A DNA stretch of 64,000 bases from Aequorivita marisscotiae (lineage in GTDB: Bacteria; Bacteroidota; Bacteroidia; Flavobacteriales; Flavobacteriaceae), in NCBI RefSeq assembly GCF_029814825.1, contig NZ_CP122379.1, forward strand, positions 1,550,001 through 1,614,000, written 5' to 3'. The first letter of the stretch is position 1. Each line of letters starts with the position of its first letter. Positions 9,220 through 18,750 of this stretch are shown here, in pieces. The notes beneath the pieces are model-generated. The model saw only the letters and a program-made list of their open reading frames with translations. It was not told the DNA's origin and searched no databases. Made by a program: the position numbers and the translations under genes.

Positions 9220-10476
9220 ATGCTAATATACCTTCGCGTTTTAAAGGAAAGTTTCAATTTTGCTCTCAGTGCGCTTCGGAACAATAAATTAAGAACCTTT
9301 CTTTCATTGGTTGGTGTTACAATCGGTATTTTTTCAATCATAGCGGTACTCGCCGCAGTAGATTCCTTAAAACGCGAAATTGAAGGCAGCATTAGTGGTC
9401 TAGATAATAGCACCATAATTGTTATGCGTTTTAATTTTGGTCCGACCGATATTCCACGGTGGAAATGGCAACAATTTCCCGATGTTACCTTTGATGAATA
9501 TCAGTATATTGAACGAAATACCCCAAATATTGAAGCAGCAACCTTTACGCTGAACGTTCCAAACGAAACCATAAAATACGGAAACAACCAAGTAGACAAT
9601 GTTCCTATTGGTGCGGTAACCGATAGCTACTACCATATTGAGGCATTGCAGTTATCGGAGGGCAGGTTTTTTAATGGTTCCGAATCCAATAGCGGTTCTA
9701 TGGTTGTGGTTCTGGGAAATGAAATTGCATTACAATTATTTGGGGGTGCTGCAAACGCTATTGGAAAACAAGTGCGTATTTACGGAAGAAAATTTAATGT
9801 AATTGGTGTTTTGGAAAAAGAGGGTGCCGGTTTATTTGGAAACTCAAAAGATACATCGGTTTGGATGCCCGTAAATGTGGTTCGCAGAATTTACGGCGAC
9901 AACAATAAAACTACCTTTCCGCAAATAGTGGTAAAACCTAAAAAGGAAGTGGACCAAGCCGAATTTATTGCTACACTTACACAAAAACTTAGGTTAAAAC
10001 GTGGTTTAAAACCCGATGAGGTGAGCAATTTTTTTATTAACCAAATGCAGGGTTTTACAGATTTTATTGATGAAATAACCGGTAGTATGAATATTATTGG
10101 GCTTATTATCAGTGGTTTTTCACTATTGGTTGGTGGTTTCGGAATTGCCAATATTATGTTCGTAAGCGTAAAGGAAAGAACCAATTTAATTGGTATTCAA
10201 AAATCGTTGGGAGCCAAAAATAAATTTATACTTTTTCAATTTTTATTTGAAGCTGTAATTCTCGCAATAATTGGAGGCTTAATTGGTCTGTTTTTAGTAT
10301 TTATTGCTTCTCTACTTGCTTCACAATTTACGGGCGATTTCAATTTTATCCTGTCTCCGTTTAATATGTTTATCGGCACTGCAATTTCGGCGGCAATTGG
10401 TTTAATTGCAGGAATTATTCCGGCTATTTCCGCTTCAAAATTAGATCCGGTGGAGGCGATCCGCACGGGAATGTAA
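9220..10476 (+). CDS. ABC transporter permease, MacB/FtsX type
   Basis: A 418-residue inner-membrane protein with the MacB layout: one membrane helix at about 24-45, a large periplasmic MacB_PCD domain at about 46-275, and three C-terminal FtsX-type helices at about 288-410 (IIGLIISGFSLLVGGFGIAN; IIPAISASKLDPVEAIR). No ATPase gene lies next to it, so its nucleotide-binding partner must be elsewhere. Flavobacteria often carry such permeases in isolation. The substrate cannot be read from the sequence. Confidence 0.88.
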   Translation: MLIYLRVLKESFNFALSALRNNKLRTFLSLVGVTIGIFSIIAVLAAVDSLKREIEGSISGLDNSTIIVMRFNFGPTDIPRWKWQQFPDVTFDEYQYIERNTPNIEAATFTLNVPNETIKYGNNQVDNVPIGAVTDSYYHIEALQLSEGRFFNGSESNSGSMVVVLGNEIALQLFGGAANAIGKQVRIYGRKFNVIGVLEKEGAGLFGNSKDTSVWMPVNVVRRIYGDNNKTTFPQIVVKPKKEVDQAEFIATLTQKLRLKRGLKPDEVSNFFINQMQGFTDFIDEITGSMNIIGLIISGFSLLVGGFGIANIMFVSVKERTNLIGIQKSLGAKNKFILFQFLFEAVILAIIGGLIGLFLVFIASLLASQFTGDFNFILSPFNMFIGTAISAAIGLIAGIIPAISASKLDPVEAIRTGM

Positions 10477-10655
10477 GCTTCGTAAATTCCAAGTTACAAG
10501 CACCAAATTCCAAATAAATCTCAAAAAACAGAAGGTAAAAGATAATAAACAGTTACTTCTTCCCCTTGAAAAGGCTGGGGTGGGACTTTTGGAGTTTGAA
10601 ATTTAAAATATTGGAATTTTCGAAGAAGTGGCTGCAAAAAACTTAATTTAAAGAA

Positions 10656-11111
10656 CTAAAGTATCTTTGCAACTTCTACGTTTACCCATTCCAAAAAGCG
10701 TTCGTCTTCCAGCGAAAAAGGATCTGCTACGTGCGAATCAATATCTATTTGGCCAATATTTTTTCCGTCTTTGAAAAGCGGGATTACAATTTCAGATTTT
10801 ACGGTAATGCTGCACGCAATGTAATTGTCCTGTGCTTTTACATCGGGCACTACAAAGTTTTTGTTGCTTACCGCCACCTGCCCGCAAATTCCTTTACCAA
10901 AAGGTATAACGGTGTGGTCTGTGGGTTCGCCTGCGAATGCTTTTAAGTGAAGCGTTTCTTGAGCCGCGTTCGCAAAGTAAAATCCAACCCAATCGTAATA
11001 GCCTATAGAGGTTTGGAGAAGCTCACAAACCTCGGTTAAGCGTTGTTCGGTACTTTCGCTATTATTGGCAAGAATGGTAGTTATTTTGGGTTTCAGTTTT
11101 AAGAATGACAT
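10656..11111 (-). CDS. GAF-domain free methionine-(R)-sulfoxide reductase
   Basis: The product is 151 residues from the ATG at 11111, a start preceded by a TACTTTTG promoter element; a longer frame to 11207 runs across that promoter and is rejected. It is a single GAF domain with the fRMsr signature: Cys76 in GKGICG, Cys100 in YIACS, Glu107 in SEIVIPL and Asp124 in DIDS, matching the catalytic Cys and ligand-binding positions of that family. It would reduce free methionine-R-sulfoxide in the cytoplasm. A plain GAF protein is less likely given both cysteines. It is divergent from the exosortase gene. Confidence 0.85.
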   Translation of the reverse strand: MSFLKLKPKITTILANNSESTEQRLTEVCELLQTSIGYYDWVGFYFANAAQETLHLKAFAGEPTDHTVIPFGKGICGQVAVSNKNFVVPDVKAQDNYIACSITVKSEIVIPLFKDGKNIGQIDIDSHVADPFSLEDERFLEWVNVEVAKIL

Positions 11112-11136
11112 AATTTTACAGCTAAATATGAGTTGG

Positions 11137-11144
11137 CAAAAGTA
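11137..11144 (-). promoter_or_regulatory. Promoter of the GAF/fRMsr gene
   Basis: The minus strand reads TACTTTTG (TAnnTTTG), with a TTG at 11166-11168 separated by 21 bases, the Bacteroidota -33/-7 arrangement. The predicted transcript would start about 20 bases before the ATG at 11111. Confidence 0.55.
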
Positions 11145-11225
11145 TTTTAAAACCCTTACAAACGCCAAAAACAAATACTGTATTTTTGTTAAATACAAAA
11201 ATTTCAAATACTGTAAAAAGTTGAA

Positions 11226-11233
11226 TATGTTTG
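11226..11233 (+). promoter_or_regulatory. Candidate -7 element for the exosortase pair
   Basis: TATGTTTG matches TAnnTTTG 23 bases before the TTG start at 11257. A second match, TATTTTTG, lies at 11181-11188. No -33 TTG is at the ideal distance from either. Confidence 0.35.
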
Positions 11234-11256
11234 AAACAGTAAGTAAGAAATAATTT

Positions 11257-11799
11257 TTGAAAGAACTTTTTAAAAAATACCGAACCGTTGTTCAATTCAT
11301 CATCCTATTTTTGGGCACATATTTGTTGCTTGGCGTTGTATATTCACTTTACTTAAAGGCGTCTGCGAGTGGCTATTTTTTTCCGGATTATCTTTCAAAT
11401 CTCGTTGCAAATCAAAGCAGGGCTGTGTTAGAGTTTTTGGGTTATACTTCTACTTTAAAACCCAATATATTGGAACAGGGAATTTCGCTAACAATAAACA
11501 ATGCCTATTCTGTTAGTATTGTTGAGGGTTGCAATTCTGCCAGTGTTATTATTTTGTTTGTGGCTTTTATTATTGCTTTCGCAGAAAATTTCAAAAAAAC
11601 GCTTTTGTTTCTTTTGGCGGGTGCGGTTTTAATTTACAGCGTTAATTTACTGCGAATCGTAATTCTTATTATCGCACTTTACAAATTTCCGCAGTATGAA
11701 AATGTGCTTCATTCGGTAGTATTTCCAGGTATAATTTACAGCGTGGTTTTCGTGTTATGGATGATTTGGGTTAAAATGCTAAAATCGAATACGCCGTAA
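11257..11799 (+). CDS. xrtF: Exosortase family protein XrtF
   Basis: A 180-residue polytopic membrane protein of the exosortase family, proposed to sort and anchor proteins carrying a C-terminal sorting signal. The expected catalytic residues are visible: Cys92 in VEGCNSASV, Arg133 in NLLRIVI and His152 in VLHSVVFPG, each at a membrane boundary. The only start that keeps the N-terminus is TTG at 11257; an in-frame TAA sits six bases upstream and no ATG follows before the first helix. It overlaps the next gene by one base, which fits the usual XrtF two-gene arrangement. Confidence 0.9.
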   Translation: MKELFKKYRTVVQFIILFLGTYLLLGVVYSLYLKASASGYFFPDYLSNLVANQSRAVLEFLGYTSTLKPNILEQGISLTINNAYSVSIVEGCNSASVIILFVAFIIAFAENFKKTLLFLLAGAVLIYSVNLLRIVILIIALYKFPQYENVLHSVVFPGIIYSVVFVLWMIWVKMLKSNTP

Positions 11800-12233
11800 T
11801 GAAAAAGTCGTTAAACATAGTAAGTATAGTTGTTCTGGCGGGTTTTTTAGTTCTTATTCGAGCTTTTGAACATACGTTGTTTTACGATCCGCTTTTATCT
11901 TTTTTTGAAGTTGACTATAAAAGTATGCCGCTGCCACAAATGGACACGTTTGCGTTACAAACCGGGGTTGCGCTCCGATTTTTATTAAATACCATTATTT
12001 CCCTCGCAATTATATGGCAGGTATTTAAGGATAAAGAAATTATAAAGTTTTCACTCCTTCTTTACAGCCTTCTTTTTGTGCTGTTTTTTATGATCTTCAG
12101 CTTTATAATTTTTACTTCGGAAGAAAGTAGCGGCCACTTTGTATTGTTTTATGTTAGAAGGTTTTTAATTCAACCCTTATTTCTACTTTTATTAGTGCCA
12201 GCATTTTATTTTCAGAAATACAAAACTCGATGA
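11799..12233 (+). CDS. Exosortase F system-associated protein
   Basis: A 144-residue membrane protein with about four hydrophobic segments that starts in the stop codon of xrtF. Small membrane proteins in this position are the standard partner of XrtF in flavobacteria; the exact role is unknown. The segment YDPLLSFFEVDY after the first helix and LRFLLNTIISLAIIW fit that family. Confidence 0.85.
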   Translation: MKKSLNIVSIVVLAGFLVLIRAFEHTLFYDPLLSFFEVDYKSMPLPQMDTFALQTGVALRFLLNTIISLAIIWQVFKDKEIIKFSLLLYSLLFVLFFMIFSFIIFTSEESSGHFVLFYVRRFLIQPLFLLLLVPAFYFQKYKTR

Positions 12234-12241
12234 TTTTTTGA

Positions 12242-12249
12242 TACCTTTG
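12242..12249 (+). promoter_or_regulatory. Candidate -7 element for the DUF3347 lipoprotein
   Basis: TACCTTTG matches TAnnTTTG 22 bases before the ATG at 12272. No -33 TTG was identified. Confidence 0.4.
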
Positions 12250-12271
12250 TCTATCTAAAATTTAACTGAAA

Positions 12272-12814
12272 ATGAAAAAATTATCACTTATTTCCTTAGC
12301 AATTATTGCATTAAGCTTTTTATCTTGTAAAGACACGGTTAAACAGACCGAGCCCGAAGTTGTTACGGTTGATAATACTGAAACCAAGACTTACGAAATA
12401 GCCGTTCCTGAAGTAGAATTCAACGATCCTAATGTTGAAGCAATATTTAATCAATATTTACAGGTAGAAGCAGCTTTAGTAAATACAAATGCCACCAAAA
12501 CGGCGGAAGAAGCTGCAAAACTTGAAAAACACTTAAAGGAAATGAATGCCGAAGAAACTGTACAAACTGCAGTTTCCGCTATGGCTGCATCTGACGATAT
12601 TGCTGTGCAGCGCCAAAATTTTGAAACCTTAAGTAGTGCAATGGAAAGTATGTTGCAGGGCGCGTTAAAATCCGGAACATTATACAAACAATACTGCCCA
12701 ATGGCCTTTAATAATAAAGGTGCCTATTGGATAAGCAGCAGCAAAGATATTTTAAATCCATATTTTGGCGATAAAATGTTGAAATGCGGCAGAGTAGATG
12801 CCGAGATAAATTAA
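12272..12814 (+). CDS. DUF3347 lipoprotein, probable metal-handling protein
   Basis: A 180-residue protein with a lipoprotein signal (LSFLSCK, lipobox Cys19) and a helical DUF3347 domain ending in the diagnostic YCPMAFNNKGAYWISS and NPYFGDKMLKCG segments with two Cys and Met residues. DUF3347 domains occur on their own or fused to CusB-like copper efflux proteins, so a periplasmic copper-related role is likely. A hairpin terminator follows directly. It heads the copper island but is probably transcribed separately from it. Confidence 0.82.
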   Translation: MKKLSLISLAIIALSFLSCKDTVKQTEPEVVTVDNTETKTYEIAVPEVEFNDPNVEAIFNQYLQVEAALVNTNATKTAEEAAKLEKHLKEMNAEETVQTAVSAMAASDDIAVQRQNFETLSSAMESMLQGALKSGTLYKQYCPMAFNNKGAYWISSSKDILNPYFGDKMLKCGRVDAEIN

Positions 12815-12820
12815 TTTAAC

Positions 12821-12853
12821 AAAGCCTTCCATTTTAGTGGGGGGCTTTTTTTT
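12821..12853 (+). terminator. Rho-independent-type terminator after the DUF3347 gene
   Basis: AAAGCC (12821-12826) pairs with GGCTTT (12843-12848), followed by a run of T. Its presence argues against the upstream in-frame start at 12837 for the next gene. Confidence 0.6.
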
Positions 12854-12869
12854 GTATTTTTGCAAAAGC

Positions 12870-13289
12870 GTGAAAAAAACCATTTCCATATTTTTATCTA
12901 TCCTAATGCTCGTTAGTAGTTCTGGAATAGCCTATGCGCAGCACTTCTGCAGTGGGATGGAAATGATGGCTGAGGTTACCTTGGGCGACAAACTTCTTTC
13001 CTGTGGAATGGAGGAAGACGCCCTCGCTACAGATTGCGACGATAAAAACTTGGCTCCTGAAGCACACGATTGTTGTAAAAACCACATTACCAAAATACAA
13101 ACTGACGAAAATTTTGCCAAGGCTTCGTTCGATTTAAAATTGAATAAAACCTTTGTAGCTACTTTCGTTTCTGTTTTTGTATTGCAGGAAGTAGAAATCG
13201 CTTCCGCAGAAAAAATCTTCTTCGCGGATTACAGTCCGCCACCCCTCGAACAGGATTTGAACATTCTGTACGAGACTTTCCTGATTTGA
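12870..13289 (+). CDS. HYC_CC_PP family protein, secreted and Cys-rich
   Basis: The product is 139 residues from the GTG at 12870. An upstream in-frame start at 12837 would lie inside the terminator hairpin and before the TATTTTTG element at 12855-12862, so GTG is preferred. A signal peptide ends at AYAQ; then come the family marks: QHFCSG (HYC-like), HDCCKNH (CC) and YSPPPLEQ (PP). These proteins occur next to copper ATPases and TonB receptors in Bacteroidota, as here; their exact function is not established. Confidence 0.78.
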   Translation: MKKTISIFLSILMLVSSSGIAYAQHFCSGMEMMAEVTLGDKLLSCGMEEDALATDCDDKNLAPEAHDCCKNHITKIQTDENFAKASFDLKLNKTFVATFVSVFVLQEVEIASAEKIFFADYSPPPLEQDLNILYETFLI

Positions 13290-13292
13290 TTT

Positions 13293-13313
13293 ATACCCCG
13301 TGTATGCGGGTAT
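13293..13313. promoter_or_regulatory. Inverted repeat before the copper ATPase gene
   Basis: ATACCC (13293-13298) and GGGTAT (13308-13313) are perfect 6-bp arms. It could be a weak terminator for the HYC gene or an operator; no regulator gene is adjacent. Confidence 0.4.
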
Positions 13314-13325
13314 TTCATGACTTAA

Positions 13326-13345
13326 ACCCCAAATATTTATGGGGT
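13326..13345. promoter_or_regulatory. Second inverted repeat before the copper ATPase gene
   Basis: ACCCCA (13326-13331) and TGGGGT (13340-13345) flank an 8-base AT loop, 30 bases before the ATPase ATG. Together with the preceding repeat it forms two G/C-armed hairpins in an AT-rich leader, suggestive of a metal-responsive control region. Confidence 0.4.
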
Positions 13346-13374
13346 AAGAACTCATATTTAATCAAATTATAAAA

Positions 13375-15885
13375 ATGAAACACACATATAAAATACACGG
13401 AATGACCTGCAATGGCTGCCGAGGCCATGTGGAAAAGACTTTAAGTGAAATTGAAGGCGTTTCCCAAGCATCGGTAAACCTTGAAAAAGCCGAAGCGGTC
13501 ATCGAAATGGAAAATCACATTCCATTAAAAGTTTTTGAAAAAGCGTTGGAAGACGACGGCGGAAGCTACAGTATCTCTCTTCCCGATGATGCTGAAGCTG
13601 CAGAAAAACATCAAAAGAAAAAAGAGGAAAAACGGGCAAAACAAAGCAGTTCGGGTACGTTTTATTGCCCGATGCACTGCGAAGGCGAGAAGACTTACGA
13701 CAAGCCTGGCGATTGCCCCGTTTGCGGAATGGATTTGGTAGAAGAGGCAAAAACTTCAACAAACTCGGCAACGGAGTATACCTGCCCAATGCATCCCGAA
13801 GTAATTCGCGACGAACCGGGTTCGTGCCCAATCTGCGGGATGGATTTAGTGCCAAAAGAGGCCGACGAATCTGCCGAAAACAAATCGTATAAAAAGTTGC
13901 TGAAAAAGTTTTGGATTGCCGTAGCCTTTACGCTACCCATTTTTATAATCGCAATGTCTGAAATGATTCCAAACAATCCGTTATACGATTGGATGCCGAT
14001 TGTTACTTGGAATTGGATACAATTCGGCCTGTCAATTCCGGTGGTGTTTTACGCCACTTGGATGTTTTTTGAACGCGCCTATCGCTCCATTAAAACCTGG
14101 AATCTCAATATGTTTACCCTTATCGGGATAGGGGCTGGGGTGGCTTGGCTTTTTAGTATTTTTGGGTTGTTGTTCCCCGACTTTTTTCCTCCACAGTTTA
14201 AGACCGAATCGGGAACTGTGCACGTTTATTTTGAAGCGGCCTCGGTTATACTCACCCTAGTTTTAATGGGGCAGGTTTTGGAAGCGCGCGCGCACAACCG
14301 AACAAATTCTGCTGTAAAGGAATTGCTGAAACTGGCGCCAAACAAAGCAGTTCGAATTGTTGACGGAAAGGAAGAAACCATCGCCATTGATAAAATTGAA
14401 GTTGGCGATAAACTCCGTGTAAAACCCGGAGAGAAAATTCCTGTGGACGGCAGCATTTTGGAAGGCGAAAGCTCCATTGACGAATCAATGATTACCGGCG
14501 AACCTGTTCCCGTTTCAAAAGCGGGGGGCGATAAAGTAAGTTCCGGAACCATAAACGGCAAACAAACTTTCGTAATGAAAGCCGAAAAAGTGGGAAGCGA
14601 TACTCTGCTTTCCCAAATCATTGAAATGGTGAACAAAGCAAGCCGAAGCCGCGCTCCAATCCAAAAATTGGCCGATAAAATTTCTAGATGGTTTGTGCCA
14701 ATCGTGGTCTTAGTTTCAATAATCACTTTTATAGTTTGGGCAGTTTTTGGTCCTGAACCTGCTTATGTTTATGCCTTGGTGAATGCCATTGCCGTTTTGA
14801 TTATCGCGTGTCCGTGTGCCCTTGGGCTCGCCACGCCAATGTCTGTGATGGTTGGAGTGGGGAAGGGCGCCCAAAACGGAGTGCTCATTAAAAATGCCGA
14901 AGCGCTGGAGACACTCAACAAAATAGACGTTTTGATTATTGATAAAACCGGAACAATTACCGAAGGAAAACCTTCCGTTGAAAAAGTGGGCGCTGCCGAC
15001 GGTTTTTCGGAAGAAAAAGTGCTTCAATATATTGTTTCGCTCAATCAAAACAGCGAACATCCATTGGCTGATGCTACGGTTAAATACGGAAAGGAAAAGA
15101 ATTCCGAAGTTTTAAAAGCTACCGATTTCAATTCGGTTACCGGAAAAGGGGTAACTGGAAATATCAATGGAGAAAAAATAGCACTCGGTAACGAAAAGAT
15201 GATGCAGGAAGCAGATGCAGACATTTCCGAAGAACTTCAAAAGCAAATTTCAGAAGAACAGAAAAAGGGCAAGACCGTACCGATGCTTTCCGTAGCTGGA
15301 AAAGTGGTGGGTTACGTTGTGATTGCCGATAAAATAAAGGAAACCAGTAAAAAAGCAATCAACGAACTTCAGAAAAAGGGAATTCAGGTTATAATGCTAA
15401 CAGGCGATAACCACGACACCGCAAAAGCTGTTGCTTCCGAATTAAATCTCGCCGAATTTAAAGCTGAAATGCTTCCGCAGAACAAATTGGAAGTAGTCGA
15501 AAAATTGCAATCCGAAGGCCAAAAAGTAGCCATGGCTGGCGACGGAATAAACGATGCCCCCGCTTTGGCAAAAAGTGATGTAGGAATCGCGATGGGCACA
15601 GGTACGGATGTAGCGATAGAAAGTGCCGGCGTTACCTTGGTAAAAGGCGATCTGCACGGCATTGTGAAAGCGTTCCATTTAAGCGAAAAAGTAATGCGTA
15701 ACATTAAACAAAACCTGTTTTTTGCTTTAATTTATAACGTGTTCGGCGTGCCAATAGCCGCCGGGGTTCTCTTTCCAGTTTTTGGACTATTATTATCGCC
15801 GATGATTGCCGCACTGGCAATGAGTTTTAGCTCTGTTTCGGTAATTACAAATGCATTGCGATTGCGCGCTGCAAGAATTGATTAA
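13375..15885 (+). CDS. copA: Copper-translocating P1B-type ATPase (CopA type)
   Basis: An 836-residue membrane ATPase that exports Cu(I) from the cytoplasm. Domains in order: an HMA metal-binding domain with CxxC at 12-15; two heavy-metal-binding zinc-ribbon-like repeats at about 97-123 and 136-160 (YCPMH...CPVCGMD and TCPMH...CPICGMD); membrane helices; actuator domain with TGEP at 374-377; CPC at 479-481 in the ion path; phosphorylation Asp523 in DKTGT; HP at 562-563; and the [11 protein letters not shown] hinge. The CPC and HP motifs indicate Cu(I)/Ag(I). Two tandem heavy-metal-binding domains after an HMA are typical of Bacteroidota versions. Confidence 0.93.
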   Translation: MKHTYKIHGMTCNGCRGHVEKTLSEIEGVSQASVNLEKAEAVIEMENHIPLKVFEKALEDDGGSYSISLPDDAEAAEKHQKKKEEKRAKQSSSGTFYCPMHCEGEKTYDKPGDCPVCGMDLVEEAKTSTNSATEYTCPMHPEVIRDEPGSCPICGMDLVPKEADESAENKSYKKLLKKFWIAVAFTLPIFIIAMSEMIPNNPLYDWMPIVTWNWIQFGLSIPVVFYATWMFFERAYRSIKTWNLNMFTLIGIGAGVAWLFSIFGLLFPDFFPPQFKTESGTVHVYFEAASVILTLVLMGQVLEARAHNRTNSAVKELLKLAPNKAVRIVDGKEETIAIDKIEVGDKLRVKPGEKIPVDGSILEGESSIDESMITGEPVPVSKAGGDKVSSGTINGKQTFVMKAEKVGSDTLLSQIIEMVNKASRSRAPIQKLADKISRWFVPIVVLVSIITFIVWAVFGPEPAYVYALVNAIAVLIIACPCALGLATPMSVMVGVGKGAQNGVLIKNAEALETLNKIDVLIIDKTGTITEGKPSVEKVGAADGFSEEKVLQYIVSLNQNSEHPLADATVKYGKEKNSEVLKATDFNSVTGKGVTGNINGEKIALGNEKMMQEADADISEELQKQISEEQKKGKTVPMLSVAGKVVGYVVIADKIKETSKKAINELQKKGIQVIMLTGDNHDTAKAVASELNLAEFKAEMLPQNKLEVVEKLQSEGQKVAMAGDGINDAPALAKSDVGIAMGTGTDVAIESAGVTLVKGDLHGIVKAFHLSEKVMRNIKQNLFFALIYNVFGVPIAAGVLFPVFGLLLSPMIAALAMSFSSVSVITNALRLRAARID

Positions 15886-15909
15886 ATGAAAAATGACATA
15901 GGACTTTTA

Positions 15910-15957
15910 GACATAAGACGTATGAAGAATATAAAATTTTCTCCTACGTCTTATGTC
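15910..15957. repeat. Long perfect inverted repeat between copA and the TonB receptor
   Basis: GACATAAGACGTA (15910-15922) pairs perfectly with TACGTCTTATGTC (15945-15957) around a 22-base AT-rich loop. Near-copies of parts of the arm flank it on both sides. It may act as a transcription terminator or mRNA-stabilising hairpin, or be an intergenic repeat of the REP kind. Confidence 0.7.
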
Positions 15958-15997
15958 CTACCGTCTTAAGTCACAGAATAAAAATTTATAACATTAT

Positions 15998-18232
15998 ATG
16001 AAAAACTACATATTTATAGCCTTTTTATTCCCACTCAGTGTTTTTTCACAGGAAAAAGTAACGGGAAAGATTACTGATAATATCAATAACAAAGAAGTTT
16101 CGTTAGCAGGTGCAAACGTTTATTGGCTAAACACTCAAGTGGGAACCGTAACAGATTTTGACGGAAATTTCGAAATTGCGTATAAGCCCGAATACAAAAA
16201 AATGGTTATCAGTTTTGTGGGTTATAAAACCGATACTATTTCGGTGAATTCGCCCAAAAGAATTACGCATTCTTTAACTTCTACCGCCAATCTTGATGAG
16301 GTTACGGTTACCGCCCGGCAGAAAGCCACGTCGCGTTCCTTCATTCAAGCAACCAATGTTCTCAATGTAAGCAGCGAAGAACTTCTAAAAGCGGCGTGCT
16401 GTAACCTCGCGGAAAGCTTTGAAACCAATCCCTCGATTGACGTAAATTTTTCTGATGCCATTTCGGGCACGCGACAGATTAAAATGCTGGGATTAACGAG
16501 TCCTTATATTTTAATTACAACTGAAAACGTACCGAGTATTCGCGGGGCTTCGCAAGCGTACGGCTTGAGTTTTATTCCCGGTACTTGGGTGGAAAGTATC
16601 CAAATTACCAAAGGTGCGGGAAGCGTTACAAATGGTTTCGAAAGTATCGCGGGACAAATAAATGCCGAACTGCAAAAACCAACATTGGATGATAAGCTTT
16701 TTGTAAATGCCTACGGCGCCGGAAATGGACGTTTTGAGTTGAATACGCATTTAAATACAAAAGTTACCGACCGCTGGAGCACGGGGCTGTATATTCACGG
16801 GAATATGCGGGATACGGAATTTGATAAAAATGACGACTCCTTTCTCGATGCACCGCTGATGCAGCAAGTAAACGTGATGAATCGCTGGCAATACACCGAC
16901 ACTGAAAACGGGTATGTTGGGTTTTTCAATGTTCGATTTTTAAATGATGAGAAGCAAACCGGACAGATTGGTTTTGATGAAAAGAAGGACCGAGGCACCA
17001 CAAATGCTTGGGGTAGCGAAATTAATACGCAACGTTTTGACCTTTCGGGGAAATTTGGTTTCGTAAACCCAGATATTCCTTGGCGAACTGGTGGTTTGCA
17101 ACTTGCTTACAGCCATCACAACCAAGAGTCTTTTTTTGGGTTGAACGATTACAATATTGAGCATAATAGTTTATATGCGAACTTTCTGTACAACTCAATA
17201 ATTAGTGACTCGCGCCACAAAATTAAAACTGGGGTGAGTGCAACTTATGACGGTTATGAAGAATTGGTTTTAACTGAAAATTTCAGCAGAATTGAAAATT
17301 CGGTCGGGGCTTTTTTCGAATATAATTTTGACAATCTGGGCGATCTTAATTTTACGGCTGGTATCCGTGGCGATATTCACAATAGATTGGGAGCGTTTAT
17401 CACGCCGCGTTTTCATTTGCGCTACACGCCTTGGGAAAAATCTGCCTTTAGAATTTCCGCAGGAAGAGGAAAGCGCAGTGCGAATATTTTTACCGAAAAT
17501 CAGCAGCTTTTTGCTACTTCTCGCGATTTAAAAATTTTAGGCAACGGAGGCGAAATTTATGGGTTGAATCCCGAAATTGCTTGGAATTATGGGGCTTCGT
17601 ATATGCAGGGTTTCAATCTTTTTGGAAGAAGGGGCGATGTTACTTTCGATTTTTATAGAACTGATTTTAAGAACCAAATTGTTGTGGATTGGGAAAATCC
17701 TTCGGAAATTAATTTTTACAATTTGGATGGAGAAAGTTTTTCGAACAATTATCAATTAGAATTTAATTACAATCCTTTCACCCATTTTGATGTGCGATTG
17801 GCATATAAATATTACGATGTGGAAACTACCTATTTAAGTGGAAAGAAGCAAAATCCGTTAACGCCAAATCACCGATTTTTTGCAAATGCTTCTTTTCAAA
17901 CCCATCAAACACAAAAGGGCGGTAACTGGAAGTTTGACGCGACCTTCAACTATTTGGGCGAACAGCGATTTTCCGGCTCAGAAAATTATTTGAATACCAT
18001 TGGCCTTTCAGAATTTTCACCATCGGTTTCAACACTGAATGCACAGATTACTAAAGTTTTTTCATCTAATTTTGAAATCTATGTGGGTGGTGAAAACATA
18101 ACCAATGTAAAACAACCTAACCCAATTGTGGGAAGTGATACTCCGTTTGGAACTACTTTTGACACAACATACGTTTACGGCCCCATTTTTGGAAGCTCGT
18201 ATTATGCGGGATTACGATATAGAATAAATTAA
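15998..18232 (+). CDS. TonB-dependent outer-membrane receptor, probable metal/copper role
   Basis: A 744-residue outer-membrane beta-barrel transporter. Signal peptide MKNYIFIAFLFPLSVFS, then a CarboxypepD_reg-like domain (about 22-105; TVTDFDGNFEIAY, VISFVGYKTD), a plug domain (about 125-235; LAESFETNPSIDV, QIKMLGLTSPYI, GAGSVTNGFESIAGQIN), and the barrel ending in an aromatic-basic terminus (YYAGLRYRIN). The CCNLAESFE segment in the plug is typical of receptors linked to copper ATPases in Bacteroidota. Its position between copA and HMA/Csp genes supports a metal or metallophore substrate, by context only. Confidence 0.88.
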   Translation: MKNYIFIAFLFPLSVFSQEKVTGKITDNINNKEVSLAGANVYWLNTQVGTVTDFDGNFEIAYKPEYKKMVISFVGYKTDTISVNSPKRITHSLTSTANLDEVTVTARQKATSRSFIQATNVLNVSSEELLKAACCNLAESFETNPSIDVNFSDAISGTRQIKMLGLTSPYILITTENVPSIRGASQAYGLSFIPGTWVESIQITKGAGSVTNGFESIAGQINAELQKPTLDDKLFVNAYGAGNGRFELNTHLNTKVTDRWSTGLYIHGNMRDTEFDKNDDSFLDAPLMQQVNVMNRWQYTDTENGYVGFFNVRFLNDEKQTGQIGFDEKKDRGTTNAWGSEINTQRFDLSGKFGFVNPDIPWRTGGLQLAYSHHNQESFFGLNDYNIEHNSLYANFLYNSIISDSRHKIKTGVSATYDGYEELVLTENFSRIENSVGAFFEYNFDNLGDLNFTAGIRGDIHNRLGAFITPRFHLRYTPWEKSAFRISAGRGKRSANIFTENQQLFATSRDLKILGNGGEIYGLNPEIAWNYGASYMQGFNLFGRRGDVTFDFYRTDFKNQIVVDWENPSEINFYNLDGESFSNNYQLEFNYNPFTHFDVRLAYKYYDVETTYLSGKKQNPLTPNHRFFANASFQTHQTQKGGNWKFDATFNYLGEQRFSGSENYLNTIGLSEFSPSVSTLNAQITKVFSSNFEIYVGGENITNVKQPNPIVGSDTPFGTTFDTTYVYGPIFGSSYYAGLRYRIN

Positions 18233-18306
18233 TGATGTTGCGATTTTAATTTACCGCAAAATTAGAAGCCATAAGGCATAATTATAACCCTAGAAAATAG
18301 ATAGAA

Positions 18307-18672
18307 ATGAAAAAAGCAATTTTAATTATTAGCGTATTATTTATCGGTGCAACCGGTTTTGCCCAAAACAAAAATGCAAAAGCTACCATTGAAGTAGATG
18401 GTGTTTGCGGAATGTGCAAGGATCGAATTGAGAAGGCATCCATTCAGGCCAAAGGCGTAAAGTCGGCTATTTGGAATGTAGAAACCCATCAATTAAACTT
18501 GATTTATAATGAAAAGAAAACCGATCTAGCCACCATTCAGCAAAGTATTGCCGATAGCGGCCACGATACCCAGGACATTGCTGCCAAGGACGAAGTTTAC
18601 AATCAAATAGATCCTTGCTGCAAATATCGCGACCAACAAGTAATTGACGACCACAAGCAAGGCGGACATTAA
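18307..18672 (+). CDS. Secreted heavy-metal-associated (HMA) domain protein
   Basis: A 121-residue protein with a signal peptide (ending GFAQ at residue 20) and one HMA ferredoxin-like domain with the metal motif CGMC at 34-37. The C-terminus adds DPCCKYRDQQ and a His-rich end (DHKQGGH), extra potential metal ligands. It is likely a periplasmic copper chaperone working with the ATPase and receptor encoded upstream. Confidence 0.85.
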   Translation: MKKAILIISVLFIGATGFAQNKNAKATIEVDGVCGMCKDRIEKASIQAKGVKSAIWNVETHQLNLIYNEKKTDLATIQQSIADSGHDTQDIAAKDEVYNQIDPCCKYRDQQVIDDHKQGGH

Positions 18673-18750
18673 TTTTAGGAGGATTTTATAATTTTCTTAA
18701 TAGTTAGTACGCGTCGATTTTGGTAATTTGATTTCATAAAAACAACAATT

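Noticed and set aside
9048..9416. 122-codon minus-strand frame with a Ser-Ile run
   Set aside because: Its sequence is the reverse reading of the hexamer repeat and it overlaps the start of the ABC permease.
13499..15704. Several minus-strand frames of 60-166 codons inside copA
   Set aside because: Shadows of a strongly coding, CPC-motif ATPase; none has family-like content.
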